Assembly: GCA_022264855.1 (NCBI GenBank)
Contig: JABYQU010000017.1
Span: 248,001-312,000, forward strand
Length of the DNA stretch: 64,000 nucleotides
Direction of reading: 5' to 3'
Source of the DNA: Lenzites betulinus
Lineage: Eukaryota > Basidiomycota > Agaricomycetes > Polyporales > Polyporaceae
Shown: piece by piece, positions 39,783 through 51,528 of the stretch
Layout: every line of letters starts with the position of its first letter
How positions within the stretch are numbered: position 1 is the stretch's first letter
Translations under genes and position numbers: made by a program
The notes under the pieces: generated by a model
Database searches by the model: none
Told to the model about the DNA's origin: nothing
Seen by the model: the letters and a program-made list of their open reading frames with translations, nothing else

Positions 39783-40505
39783 TGCACACGATCCCGGTAA
39801 TTCTTGCGTTTGATGACGGGGGTGCCAAAGTGAATACTAGAGAACTAGAGGTGGTGGATAATATACGAACGAAAGAGTGATGGAGGGAAAGGATGAGGAC
39901 GAAGACAGACCTCGACGCGGCTCGCCCCTGGGAGTGGAGATTCGGCACCTATTAGGCGCTCACTGCCCCGCGCCGAGACTCCGCGTCCGCATTCGAGAGC
40001 CCCGCCGACTCCGAGGACGTCGTCCACGCACTACGTTTCCTGCTTGACTTCCGCCCCTCGCATCATCATCGACCACCCAGATCGTCTTCTTTGTCATCGT
40101 CATTGTTCTATACGAGAGGCTACGCGAGATGGCATTATAGAAAACGTACTTACTCTGAGGTCGACACCAGCGCTACTAGCCAAAACCTCTTGGATTTTTT
40201 TGCCCCGTGGTATGTATCGTCTGGAGTTGGCGAGCGGCGGTGTACTGGGTGAGTATGAGCAGAGCATAAGCTTCAGTGCACTTGGACAAATGTTTTGCTT
40301 CAAGAGTCCGGCCTGGGGGATGCGCGCTTCGAGCGCTTGAGCGCTAAAGACTATTTGGCACCGGCAGCGTCAAGCTCGTCCTTGTCTCCGCTCCTCACTT
40401 GGCTCTTGTCCACCACGCATCCACCGCGCTGCACGCGCGAGCTAATAGATCTAGTACTCACTCAAGTTAAATATCTGTTCCCCTACGCGGTGAGAATACG
40501 TCAAG
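39783..40505. other. Divergent promoter between the PRELI-like gene and DRG2
   Basis: 723 nt between divergent starts. An AT-rich gataatatac at about 39855 lies 75 nt upstream of the PRELI-like ATG. Open frames on both strands lack recognisable protein sequence. Confidence 0.5.
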
Positions 40506-42614
40506 ATGGGTATCGTGGAGAAGGTAGACATCCCTGCATCCTCTTGTGGCTGAAGACTCACCGTCTGTAGATCAAAGAAATCGAGGGTAAGCACATCGCG
40601 GGCTGACCCATGCCCTACCACGAGGAAGTTATCTAACACGGTATACGGCCGGAACACAGAGGAGATGGCGAGAAGTGAGCATGGCATCCATGTATTGGCG
40701 CTATAGAGCAATGACACTGAAAACGCTCGCAAATAGCGCAGAAGAACAAGGTGGGCGCGAATCGCCGACCGCCGACCGATCGAGCTGCTAAGTAAGGCGC
40801 GAAGGCGACGGAATATCACCTCGGTCTCCTCAAGGCGAAGCTCGCGCGCTACCGCGCCCAGCTCCTCGAGCCCACCGCCAAGTCGGGCGGCGCGGGCACT
40901 GGATTCGATGTCCAGAAGTCCGGAGACGCCAGAGTCGCCCTCATCGGCTTCCCCTCAGTAGGAAAGGTCGGTGTTTTCGTCGCCTCGCCTGCCGCTGTCC
41001 TTATCCCCGCGATTTTCCAATCCCGCAGTCAACCCTGCTCAGCAAGTGCACACACACGCAGTCCGAGGCGGCCGCATATGAGTTCACGACACTAACAGTA
41101 CGTCGGCGGCAAAAGGGACGCTTTATGGCTGGCGCTCATGATGCTATCAGGCAATCCCCGGTGTTATCGAATACCAAGGCGCGCGGATACAGCTGCTCGA
41201 TCTGCCTGGTATCGTTGAGGGGGCCAGCGCAGGCCGCGGACGTGGCCGACAGGTCGTGGCGACCGCCAAGACGGCCGATCTCATTCTCATCATGCTTGAC
41301 GCGACGAAGTCGGAGGAGCAACGGCGGCTACTTGAGATTGAGCTAGACGCGGTCGGCATCCGGCTGAACAAGACGCGGCCTGACGTCGTTTTCAGACGCA
41401 AGTCCACCGGAGGGGTGAGTGCCGCGAGCTTGCCGTAATCCTGACCCTCGGTTGAATTACCCCCGCCATGCATAGATTACGGTGAGATTGCCTCGTCAGC
41501 TTCGGGACCTGAAGTGTGCATTGACCACTATATCAGATCAACAAGACGGTGCCTTTGACCAAGACAGATGAGAAGACCATCAGGACAATCTTGGCTAGCT
41601 GTAAGTAGTACTCTGGTAGCCCATGTGGCCTACCCATTCATTGCGCGCGCTACGGTATAGACAAACTGCACAACTGCGACGTAATGATCCGGGAAGACGT
41701 AGGTTCTGTCCGTTCGTCGTCGATACCAGTCGCAGCTGACAGCGCACAGATCACCACCGACGAATTCATCGATGTATTGATAGGTATGTCCTTTACAAGA
41801 CGGCCACGAGGCGCTCTTGCCCTGATATCCCGCCGCAGGAACCCGCAAATATGTCCCGTGCCTGTGTAAGCAGCACCCTGCATCGTGTTGGCTTGCTCCA
41901 CTCATGATCCCTGTACAGATGTCTATAACAAGATTGACGCTATCAGCCTTGAGCAGATGGACAAGCTCGCTCGAGAAGACCACACTGTCGTGATTAGCTG
42001 CGAACTAGGGCTCAAGTAAGTGCTGCGCGCGCGAGCAAGCAATCGGAAGTACTCACGGCGTACCGCAATACACAGCCTGGACTATCTCATCGAGAAGATG
42101 TGGGAGGAACTTGACCTCGTAAAGGTGTACACCAAGAAACGGGGCGTGCATCCCGATCTCGACGACCCTGTTTGCCTAAGAAAGGGAGCTACGGTCGAGG
42201 TGGGTACCGCCCGTCGTTCGGCACCCGGCTACCGAAATGGGCGTTAGGTACTGACCTCATCTGGGGGATAGAGCGTCTGCAACGGCATTCATCGATCGCT
42301 GGCAACGAACTTCCGATACGCCTTGGTTTGGTGAGTGCAGACGCCACAAACTTTTTGTGTGCCGCCAGCTGACCGTTTCGGCAGGGTGAGTGAGCGCGCA
42401 GGCAGAAAGTTCTGCTCGACGGCTGCAGACGGGCTGACATCGGCCCTAGGGCAAGTCATCGAAGTTCAATCCACATGCTCAGAAAGTGAGCCTCAATCAT
42501 CACGTACTAGACGAGGACGTAGTGTCAAGTACGTTACCGTCCCTGTGCGGGCGCGCGCTAGGAGGTGGTGTTCTCAGACTAACGGACGGCGTGTTGACAG
42601 TCTTCACGAAATGA
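40506..42614 (+). CDS. DRG2: DRG2, developmentally regulated GTP-binding protein, microexon-rich
   Basis: DRG2/Rbg2 is a ribosome-associated TRAFAC GTPase that works with a DFRP partner. I read 18 exons: 40506-40523, 40571-40586, 40660-40674, 40737-40750, 40805-40966, 41029-41097, 41151-41414, 41476-41481, 41537-41600, 41661-41698, 41750-41783, 41839-41865, 41919-42015, 42076-42199, 42272-42330, 42385, 42450-42528 and 42601-42614. They sum to 1101 nt, 366 codons plus stop, close to the family length. The N-terminus reads MGIVEKIKEIEEEMARTQKN, then [21 protein letters not shown]1 is GFPSVGKST, G3 [10 protein letters not shown]4 NKID. The C-terminal TGS domain contains [13 protein letters not shown] and ends DEDVVSIFTK. 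Without the 1-nt exon the frame fails at the conserved Trp336. Confidence 0.93.
41476..41481 (+). other. DRG2: Candidate 6-nt microexon of DRG2
   Basis: ATTACG sits between an acceptor catag and a donor gtgaga. Including it gives [12 protein letters not shown], matching the residue spacing of animal DRG2 (GGISFNSTVTLT); skipping it deletes two residues in frame. The introns are 61 nt (41415-41475) and 55 nt (41482-41536). Confidence 0.75.
42385..42385 (+). other. DRG2: Candidate single-nucleotide exon of DRG2
   Basis: One G lies between an upstream acceptor gcag (42381-42384) and a downstream donor gtgagt (42386-42391). It completes the codon TG|G for Trp336 between YALV and GKSSKF. The flanking introns are 54 and 64 nt, each with its own gtgagt donor, a CTGAC branch point 11 nt before the AG, and an AG acceptor. 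Confidence 0.65.
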
Positions 42615-43228
42615 CGAGATGTGGGCAGTGGCGCGGGGTATATTAGGGGGAAGCGTTGGATGGCGGATTGTATCCGGCCCGGCTCTCGCGGCCGTGGGTG
42701 GGGGTGCGAGAGGATAATGGCCGGCGACCGCGCGGCGTGTGTACGTTATGCTAGGAGTGGGAATACACAGGTTCAGGCGTATAATCAGAGAGCGGCGTTG
42801 GCGTAGGACAGGAGGTATATGTGCGAGCGCAGTGTGGATCTGGGATCTAGGGACGGCGGCCACGTGGTGGGGGCGAAAGAGAGTGAGTGAGAGCCGAGGG
42901 CGAGGGAAGCGGTGATGGGATTCTGCCTGCACTAGAGTCGGAATGTGTGGCTATTCGCCCTGTATCTCCGACCTACGACGACAGACGTCCGTGTCCGTGC
43001 TCTAAGCCAGAATCTGCACAAACCGTCCCTGATGCTGGCGGAGACGCGCCATATGCTTACACGTGCGGAGGCTGATACCGAATCGCCCCAGCCTCAACCT
43101 CCGCCGACCAGTCCGAACACTTTATAAAAGGCCCTCCTTCTCCCTCGACATTCGCCCGGCCGCCTCCTCTGCCTCCTCCGTCTCTTTGCACACACCCTAC
43201 AAACACACCCACTAGCACGCGCGCTGCC
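42615..43228. other. Intergenic: DRG2 3' flank and metallohydrolase promoter
   Basis: 614 nt between two rightward genes. The last 100 nt contain a clear TATA box followed by a CT-rich tract. Nothing else is supported. Confidence 0.55.
43133..43140 (+). promoter_or_regulatory. TATA box of the PhnP-like metallohydrolase gene
   Basis: TATAAAAG lies 88 nt before the stretch ends and 96 nt upstream of the ATG at 43229. A C/T-rich run follows up to the start codon, the usual arrangement of a fungal TATA promoter. Confidence 0.65.
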
Positions 43229-44872
43229 ATGGGATCCATCGACGCTCTCGCCCCATCGCTTACCGACGACGTCGAGTTCATCCTCCTCGGAACCGGCACC
43301 TCCTCCACCATCCCCCATGTCGACTGCCTCACTGCCGCTCCCGACGCGAAAAAGTGCAGGACGTGCTTGTCGACCCTCTACCCCGATGGCAAGAAGAACA
43401 TTCGGGTATGTACCTATTTTCTTCTCCGCTCCGCGCGTCCGCGACCTGGTGCTGACTCCGCCGGATCTCATCATGATAGCGCAATACCTCCGCGGTCGCC
43501 AGAGTCCGCGCGCGCAACGGCGAGCTCGCGTGAGTGCTCTCACCGTTATCCAAAGCAAATCTCGTCCTCCCGCTCGCTGCACATTGCTGCGCGCGCCCTG
43601 ATACGCGCTGAGTGCTGACACCACCCCCGCGCGCGCAGGACGATTGTGATCGATGTCGGGAAGAGCTTCCAGCAGGCGGCGGTCGAGTGGTTCCCCAAGT
43701 ACGGCCTGCGCAAGATAGATGCCGTGCTCATAACCCACGCGCACGCGGATGGTATGTCCGGCTTCCATGCCTATTATCTTCGCGGGAGCGCTCACTCTCC
43801 GCCCCGAAGCCATGAATGGACTAGACGACCTACGAGGTGCGCGCGTGTGCTGTTTTCCCTGTGGCGCGGCGCGCTGCGTCGTGGCATGATGCACGGTGTT
43901 CTAACATTGCCGCCTCCCAGGGTGGACATTGCATGGCGCGGTGCAGTCGCATGTGGACCTGTACGTCTCGCTCGAGACGTTCCAGGAGGTCGGGAGGGCA
44001 TTCCCCTACCTAATCTCGAAGGAGTTCGCGTCCGGTGGCGGCGACGTGAGTGCTGCGCGTGGATCGTTTTCTCACTGAGGCAGCCCCGCTGAATGCCGCC
44101 GCCGCAGGTACCGGAGTTCAACTGGCACATCATTGAAGACCGGAAGCCGTTCACCATCGGCGACACCGGCATCGTCGTGGACCCGTTCAAAGGTGCGCGC
44201 GTGCGAACGGGATCTAGCGTGCCTGCGGCCCAAAGCTGACGGCCTGTAACTGCAGTCCACCACGGCCGCGTCTTCTCCGCGCCCCCGGTCGATTTCACGC
44301 CGAGCCCCAACTCGGTATCGCCCGCGTCGACGAATCCGCCCACGCCGGGACAGCCTGGCACCCCGGTTCGCGAGGGCGCGCAGTCGCCGTCCACCGAGGC
44401 CGTCAAGCAGATCTTCCCCTACTTCTGCTTCGGCTTCACGATCCAGCACGCCGTCACGTACATCTCTGACGTCTCGCACATCCCCGAGGACGTCTGGGAC
44501 TACATCCGTGCCTCGTACGCCGCTGCGTACGCTGCCGCCCGGCCGCCCGTCCTCGTGCTGGACTGCCTGCGCCTCGAGCCACACACGTCACATCTCAGCC
44601 TCGCGCAGGCCGTGGACATTGCGCGGCGCATGGAGGCACGCAGGACCTATCTCACCGGCTTCAGCCACGAGGTCTCCCACGATGAGTACCGCACGATGTT
44701 GGAGCATGTGGGAGGGCGGACGCCGCCGCAGGAGGAGATCACCGAGATGGTGCGCCGGGGTCTGGAGACGCTCGAGGACGGCCCGCCGATGTGGATTCGT
44801 CCTGCGTTCGACGGGCTGCGAGTTATGGTGTCGCCTAATGGGAAGCAGGTCTGGGATTCGGAATACGTTTAA
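43229..44872 (+). CDS. Metallo-beta-lactamase-fold hydrolase, PhnP-like
   Basis: Predicted metal-dependent phosphodiesterase-type hydrolase. The ATG is at 43229. The product has VEFILLGTGTSS, a Cys-rich insert (AAPDAKKCRTCLST) like that seen in PhnP relatives, NTSAVARV (54-nt exon), TIVIDVGKSF and the metal motif LITHAHADAMNGLDDLR, which keeps the HxHxDxxxxxD order. Further metal ligands are likely in VHHGR and DVSHIPEDV, and FSHEVSH near the end. Six exons give about 400 residues. Fission yeast and most fungi carry one uncharacterised homologue of this type. Substrate unknown; the genomic context gives no hint. Confidence 0.88.
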
Positions 44873-45139
44873 TTGGCATGGACAAAACACGAGAGCTCTT
44901 GTCTAGATTGGATTGCCTATTTTTACTGTACGGGTTCTGCCGTTGGTTGTTGTAATCTTCACCCCGTAGTGTTAGCACTGATAGCTGGTAGACTTGTAAC
45001 TGTAATACACCGATATAGTATCCGCCTTATACGGTGCTCACCAGCGGTGGTGTACCATGATGCATCCGCATGCACCCGTTCAGTCCGGTGGCAGCTTGCT
45101 ACCCGCAGGGAGTCGTCGATATTCATGCTGTTTAGTTGG
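44873..45139. other. Short intergenic stretch
   Basis: 3' flank of the metallohydrolase; the next possible gene is on the other strand. Nothing else seen. Confidence 0.5.
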
Positions 45140-46112
45140 CTAAGGACTGTCTGCTTTGCGGTCGCGGAGAGGGGGGCCAGTGACCTCGATAGATACGACG
45201 GGGGCGGGCACTGGAGATGTAGCGACGATGGGCGAAGGGACGGGCTTAGGAGGGGCAACTTCCTGCCTCTGGCGAGACGCTGAAGCTGGGGTGTCCGGCA
45301 GAGGCTTCTGCGAAGACCGACGGTCGAGGCCTAAAGACTGCTTCCGTGTTGTGCGCTCTTGCGACGGAGAGGATCCGTTGACTTGAGAACGTTCACGACG
45401 CGGCTCGGGCTTCGACTCGGACTCCTCGTACTCGACTTGGATGGTATTGCGGTTGCCCTTCGCACGCTTCGACTCAGGGATGAGGGGGAGTCCTCGTTCG
45501 TATGTCCATCGACAGACAAAGCACCCGGTCGTACATTGCGACCTGTATGGCTAAAGAGATCAATCGTGGTCAGTAGTCACTTAGTCAACTAGTCAGCTCT
45601 GACACCGTCGTCGAGAGTGACTATTAGTAGTATGTGGTCTTCTCGTCGGCATCGGTGATAGATCAATGACATGGACGAGCAAGTTAAACCCGACCGCTCA
45701 CCGGCGCATGACACTCTCAGCAATCAAGCGTATTTGAGGATCAATACGCATTGTAGGAAACTACACCGGCGCGTCGTTATACATCAAGATGTCCCTGACG
45801 CGCCCTTACTTCGTTCCCTCAGGGTTGTAAGGCTGGCAGCAAAACCTAAACAACATGTTTTCGAGACGTACGTCGCGTTATATACCTGGTGGTAGTGAGG
45901 TTCAACATATGTGCCGACCTTGCGTACTGCACAATGGATAAGCGAACGTACCATTCGCAGTACAACAGTATGCAGTAACATAGCTAGAGCTCTCACTAAT
46001 TAGTGGGTTTGAGTGGTGCCTTCATAGTACTTACCAATTGATGACTAGGCGCCGTAAGCGCGATCACTTCAAATTCCTCGACTAACATGGTTAGACATTC
46101 ATCTCCACGAGT
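45140..46112 (-). CDS. Doubtful hypothetical gene, possibly degenerate
   Basis: Coding-like pieces lie in order on the minus strand. 46035-46112 reads as part of GDECLTMLVEEFEVIALTAP and ends at a perfect gtaagt donor. A 23-nt piece near 45820 can encode PYNPEGTK before another gtaagg. The piece around 45710-45751 gives MRIDPQIRLIAESVMRR with a gtgagc donor. A final exon, about 45140-45555, gives CTTGCFVCRWTYERGLPLIP and a Ser/Pro/Arg-rich tail. The first piece is preceded in another frame by HELANDYLIHGRFRLND, so a frameshift is likely, and the middle junctions do not all agree in phase. I do not recognise the protein. It may be a fungal orphan with microexons or a decaying copy. Confidence 0.35.
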
Positions 46113-46360
46113 GAGAACGTACGTTGTACCTGTCGTTCAATCGAAATCTGCCGTGGATGAGATAGTCGTTCGCCAACTCATGAAAGATAGCGGTACAGAG
46201 AGGCGCAAGTGCGGATGCAGGTGGTCGAGCTAGGAAAGGACGCGCTGGACGTACTCGGACCCGGCGGGCCTTCGGGTAGCGCGCATACAGCCATCTTCCT
46301 CCTCCTCCGAATCCCTTCTTCCTCCTCCCCCGCCTCCTCTACGCCTCCTCCCTCCCGGCC

Positions 46361-49300
46361 ATGCCAAACAAACGGCATCAGCCAACACTGTTTACACACC
46401 CGGAGGGCGACGCTGATGACGAGAAGGACGAATCCTGGCAAGCCCGCTTCGCGAACTCTTCGGGCTCGCACTCCGGCAGCCTCAAGACGCGGTCGAAGAC
46501 CCGACAAAGGAGCGCGTTCTCCCCAAACACCCCCAACCCAAACGCGCCCATGTCATCGTCTGCCACAACCCTACCACCCACATCACGCTCGAACTACACC
46601 AACATCTACAACCAGTTCGTGCGCAGGTACCGGAATGGCCAGACAATCGACGACGATCCCCGCAACGACCCTGAGTCCCACTACTACCACCGCGGTTTTG
46701 GACAACTCCTCGATGTCGCTGACAGTGACGACGAAGACTCCCGTGCTCCGCCTACCATAGGGGAGCCGCACGACCGAATTTCCCTCATTCTGGAGCCGCT
46801 GCCCATCGAGCCACAGACACTCGAAGACAGAGAACGACTAGAGTGGCAAACCATGCTCGCGTCGGTTCTTGCAGGCGACGTGCTCAAAGCGGAGAACACA
46901 CGCATTGCCGTTGCACTCAATTCGTCCTCGGAGGAGGAGAACAACCCCCGCGCGGGCATCTGGCTAGGCATCCGCGCGCGCTTCCACGAGCGGACCGTCG
47001 AGGAGGAGCGCAAGAAACTTGAGGAACGACGTCTGCGCACCGTGGACTCGGTCATCAGAGAAATCCTAGGCTTCCGCATACAGGACCCACCCGCAGGCTC
47101 GTCGGACAGCCGCGAAACGTACGCACTGCAGCAGGTCAATGCCGTCCTGCGACGACTAGAGATCGCACACTCCCTATACCCCAGTTTGCGCGCTTTTTAC
47201 CTTGATTACCCTGCTGCCACCGACGTCGAGTTCCAGTCGCGGTGCGACACGCTTAACACCTGGTCCACTGTCCTCACTTCCCTTCGACAACTTCTCAGGA
47301 CGCTGAGAAAATGGACGGGTAGTGAAGATATGGACGTCACACAACCTTCATCCCATCCGCCCACCCCAGGTGCTGCACAAGCAGAGCCCGGCAACACGAA
47401 CGGCACGACCTTCGTCGAGCGCTTGCTCAAGGAGGAGGGCGTACAGAGACAATTTGAGAAAGGCTCAATGACGACCATTCACGCGCTCGTCGGGACCTCT
47501 CGCGATGCACATGTCAACCTCGCGCCTATGTTCCGCAAGATGAACCTCCCGTCGTTCGAACAGGAGCTCGTCCCGCTTGTTTCTTTTCTGACAAACCTAG
47601 CGCAGGCCGTGCTGCGCGTGCGACTGTCCTATGCGCAGAATCTTAAGAACCCTGACGTCCTCATCATCGATCAAATGACCGACGATTTGAAGGTCAAGAT
47701 TGGGTTCGCGTGCACACTCAAGCGGCAGTACGAGGCTTTCCTAATACCTGACCCCGGAGGCAACTGGAGACTCCCACCCTGCATCAGCGACGACTACGAC
47801 TCGACTATCCTCGAGGCGCTGACATTCTTCTTCAGACTGATACACTGGAAGCTGAAGAGCGGGACGAAGGGCATCTACTTCAAGGAGACAGACGTTATTG
47901 AGGCGCAATGGACCACGTTCAGCGATGTCAGTCTCACAATACCCGGAGGCGCATCCCTGGTCGCAGAGCAGCTTTGGTATGACACATTGCGATACCCCCT
48001 CTCTCTTATCCGACGATCGACGTTGACTCGCTGTTCGTACCAGCGCGCTCACGAACAAGTTGATAGTCCGAGTTACGAACTACTTCGATACTTCCATCCG
48101 TGTTCCTGGCCTACCAGACGCCGCCTTCCCTGCGAACCTGCCTGAACGCGCACGGAAAACGCTGAAGTCGAATGGGCTTAACCCTATGATGCAGCCATCT
48201 CTATCCACTGGCGCGCAGCCAACCGGGGTCAGCGTCCCCAAAGAGCGACTCGTTGGGTGGTACTCAAAGATCCTTGACGGAGTAAGGCAACGGTCGCGCA
48301 AGCTTCAGCGGCTAGCACGGTACGTCAATGGCGAACGTTCTGCAGTACCATCTTGGCGAACTCTAATAACATCCTTTGTGCAGGGTGCTGTCACATCGTT
48401 TCAGCGACTCCGCCGAGTATGACCTTGAAGAGGTTGACATTGACGCGTTCATTGCGACGTTGGTGGAGACAGACCACTTCCTTGTCTACACTCAGTCGTT
48501 CGAGGAGGACGGCACGTACATAGTCGCCCCCGCCGGTCTGCGCGAACACCCCGACCTCATTCGGCGGCTGCTCGTTGACGCGTTCCATGTTAGCGAGATC
48601 GACGAGAGCAGCTGGCTGATGGAGAGCGGAGATATCGAGCCCGAGGACGAGGAGGCCGTATCGTACCTACTCATCTTGTCCCCACGCACACGGTTCCTCT
48701 GGAACGGCCTCGTCTTGATGTTGCAGATACCGAAGATTGACTTGCAGCTCGAGGACAACCGGGTACGACTGGTGGCGGACGGGTCGCAGCATCGTCTGTT
48801 GAACGCGAAACGCCAGTTTGCGGACCTCTTCGAGCCCCTGTCGGACGAGGAGACGGGGGAGTCAATTGACGCGCCCATGGCTCCGCCAACGTGTTTGGTC
48901 GAGCAACAAGCCCACCTTCCACCGGTGAATCGCGAACTGCGCAAGATTGGACGCGCAACCAACCGCCTGGCGGACTCGATTGTCGAGGCGGTACACGTCG
49001 TACGCCACGCGCTGAAGGACACGAACAACTATCAGGAGCTGTTGGAGAACTGGTATGTCTTCGCCTCGGACCACGCGGCCCACGTGCAGAAGTACATGGA
49101 CGGACAAACACAGCTCAAGTACAACCAATCGTTGATCAAACTCGCGATTTCTTGGGTTTCCTTCATCTGCGACGACTGCGACCCATACGACCGGAAGACG
49201 TTCCGATGGGCGGTCACTGCGCTCGAGTTCGCGCTCCACCGCACCCGGCGGAATAACATTTTGCACCTACCCGACGACCAGTTCGAGATGCTCAGGCAGA

Positions 49301-50945
49301 AGGTGGCGACATGCATGACGCTTCTGATCAGCCACTTCGACATCCTCGGAGCGCGCTCGACGCTCGAAGCGAAGCGCGAGAAAGAGCGGCAGGAGGAACT
49401 CCTCCGGCAACAAGCGTCTCTGAACCGTCGCTCGGACGAGGACGAAGAGGAGGCGGCGTTCCAGGCCGGCCCGGAGGACACAAACTCGGTGCTCGCATAC
49501 GCTGACCCCGCACTACGCGCCTTTTGGGACAAGGCGTCTCAGGCGGCGCACGACATCGAGGACCACCGCGCTCAGATCGGCGCGGAGCGGCACATCATCG
49601 GCCGTGTACTCGACGAGAAGATCCTCGTCGACCGCTCTGTCGTCTTCCTTGCCGGCTCGAGCTCAAACATCTCCATCCGCTGGCAGCAGCGTCGTTTCAT
49701 CGGCGCGGGCTCGTTCGGCTCTGTGTACCTCGCGATCAACCTCGACTCAAATACGCTTATGGCCGTCAAGGAGATCAAGTTCCAAGAGACGGCGGGTTTG
49801 ACAAACCTGTACTCCCACATCCGCGACGAGCTGCAAGTTATGGAAATGCTGCACCATCCCAACGTGGTCGAGTACTACGGTATCGAGGTGCACCGCGACA
49901 AGGTGTACATCTTCGAGGAGTATTGCCAGGGCGGCAGTCTCGCAGCACTGCTCGAACACGGGCGTATAGAGGACGAGAACATCTTGCAAGTATACACGCT
50001 GCAGATGTTGGAGGGTCTCGCGTACCTGCATTCCCAAGGTGTTGTCCATCGTGACATCAAGCCTGACAGTAAGCTCGTCTACCTTCCTGGCCCTGTTCCG
50101 CGCTGACACCCTTATGACAGATATCCTGCTGGATCATATGGGTGTCATCAAGTACGTCGACTTCGGTGCAGCCAAGATCCTCGCGAAGAATCACCGCACA
50201 CTACAACGAACGCGTCGCATACCTGAGGTTCCTGCTCCTGCGCCAGAGCCAACCAGCGGCTCTTACGGGCTCAACAACAGCTTGACTGGCACGCCGATGT
50301 ACATGTCACCAGAAGTCATCCGCAACAATAAGCGTGGCCGCCATGGCGCGATGGATATCTGGTCCCTTGGCTGTGTCGTGCTGGAATGCGCGACCGGCCG
50401 GAAACCCTGGAGCAATCTCGACAACGAATGGTGAGTAGCTACTCATATATGTCATGTTGCACAGCTCGCTTAACTCCTCCGTCAGGGCAATCATGTTCCA
50501 CATCGGAGTGGCGACACAACACCCACCGCTGCCCGAGCCTGGACAGTTGGGCGACATGGGCATCGACTTCATCCGCCAGTGCCTCACGATCGATCCCGTA
50601 TCACGCCCAAACGCGATTGAGCTCATGAACCACCCATGGATGCTCGACTTCCGCGAGAAGCTCCGCAGCTACGAAGAGTCGGAGAACGCTGCGTCGAGCA
50701 CGCCCGCGGACCTCTCCGCGGAGAGCGGCACGTTCGAAGCCGCGACTGTCGCGCGCCAGGCGGCGATCCTCCAGGAGCAGGAGACCGAGTTCATCCAGGC
50801 ACAGTCGCCGAGCATGTCCCCCCTCGAGACGCCGGACGGCTCGTCCGACTCGTCGCCCGGCCTTCACCAGTCCCCTCCCGAGCGCGCGTCGAGTGGGTCC
50901 GACGGGGGGACGAGCTCCCCCGACTACAGCGGGAACAGCTCATAG
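46361..50945 (+). CDS. SSK2: SSK2/MEKK4-type MAP kinase kinase kinase (HOG pathway)
   Basis: Homologue of yeast Ssk2/Ssk22 and fission-yeast Wis4/Win1, which receive the two-component response-regulator signal in osmotic stress and phosphorylate the Pbs2-type MAPKK. The ATG at 46361 follows a long CT-rich leader. Exons are 46361-47976, 48044-48319, 48384-50068, 50121-50430 and 50486-50945. The long N-terminal regulatory region includes RLEWQTMLASVLAGDVLKAE and LCALTNKLIVRVTNYFDTSI, both typical of the family. The C-terminal kinase has GAGSFGSVYLA, AVKEIKF, HRDIKPDNILLD, DFGAAK and TGTPMYMSPEVI, then a Ser/Pro-rich tail. All catalytic motifs are intact. About 1,450 residues. Confidence 0.95.
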
Positions 50946-51528
50946 CGCATCGCCCCCGCCGTAACATATTGCGCCATCCTTGTACACCTACAGCACGAAC
51001 ATTGCCTCCCTTCTCGCCCGCATACCTTCCATGTAGCTTACTACTACCCCGATCTCGCCCTTCCACGCTGTTGTCATATTGTTTCCACGCATAGCTCTGC
51101 CCTTGCCCGTTGCTCCAGGTCCCCAGGCCCCATCTCCCGCCGTTGTCGTTATATTGTAGATCCTTCCGCCCCTCTCACCCGCCACTCAATTGTTTTCCCC
51201 ACGCTGCCACTATAATCGTGTCCGTGTCGCATGCATGTACAGTAGCACGCAAAGCAAGGAGCTGAATTGGAATCTACAGTAATACACGCAGCAACAGTAA
51301 CAGCAGCATCGAGCTGTTCTCGGGCGGGCCTCCCGGCGCGACCTAGAGTCAGCGACGGAAGGCGTACACTCGGAGGTATCATCCGCAAGGACAACAGAGT
51401 TTAAAGGAATACAGGGCACCCACCAGGCAAAGCACAGTGTCAAAGAAAGAAAGAAAAAGGTATGGTGGAGAAAGTGAATATTCGAAAGCAGACAAGAACT
51501 ACATTGTGGTCGCGGCCACGGACACAGC
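50946..51528. other. Convergent 3' flanks of SSK2 and the membrane-protein gene
   Basis: 583 nt between two convergent stops, expected to hold both 3' UTRs. No coding sequence, tRNA or repeat was recognised. Confidence 0.5.

Noticed and set aside
43094..43894. A long minus-strand open frame over the metallohydrolase 5' half
   Set aside because: It is a shadow of the real plus-strand gene, whose exons encode conserved metallohydrolase motifs.
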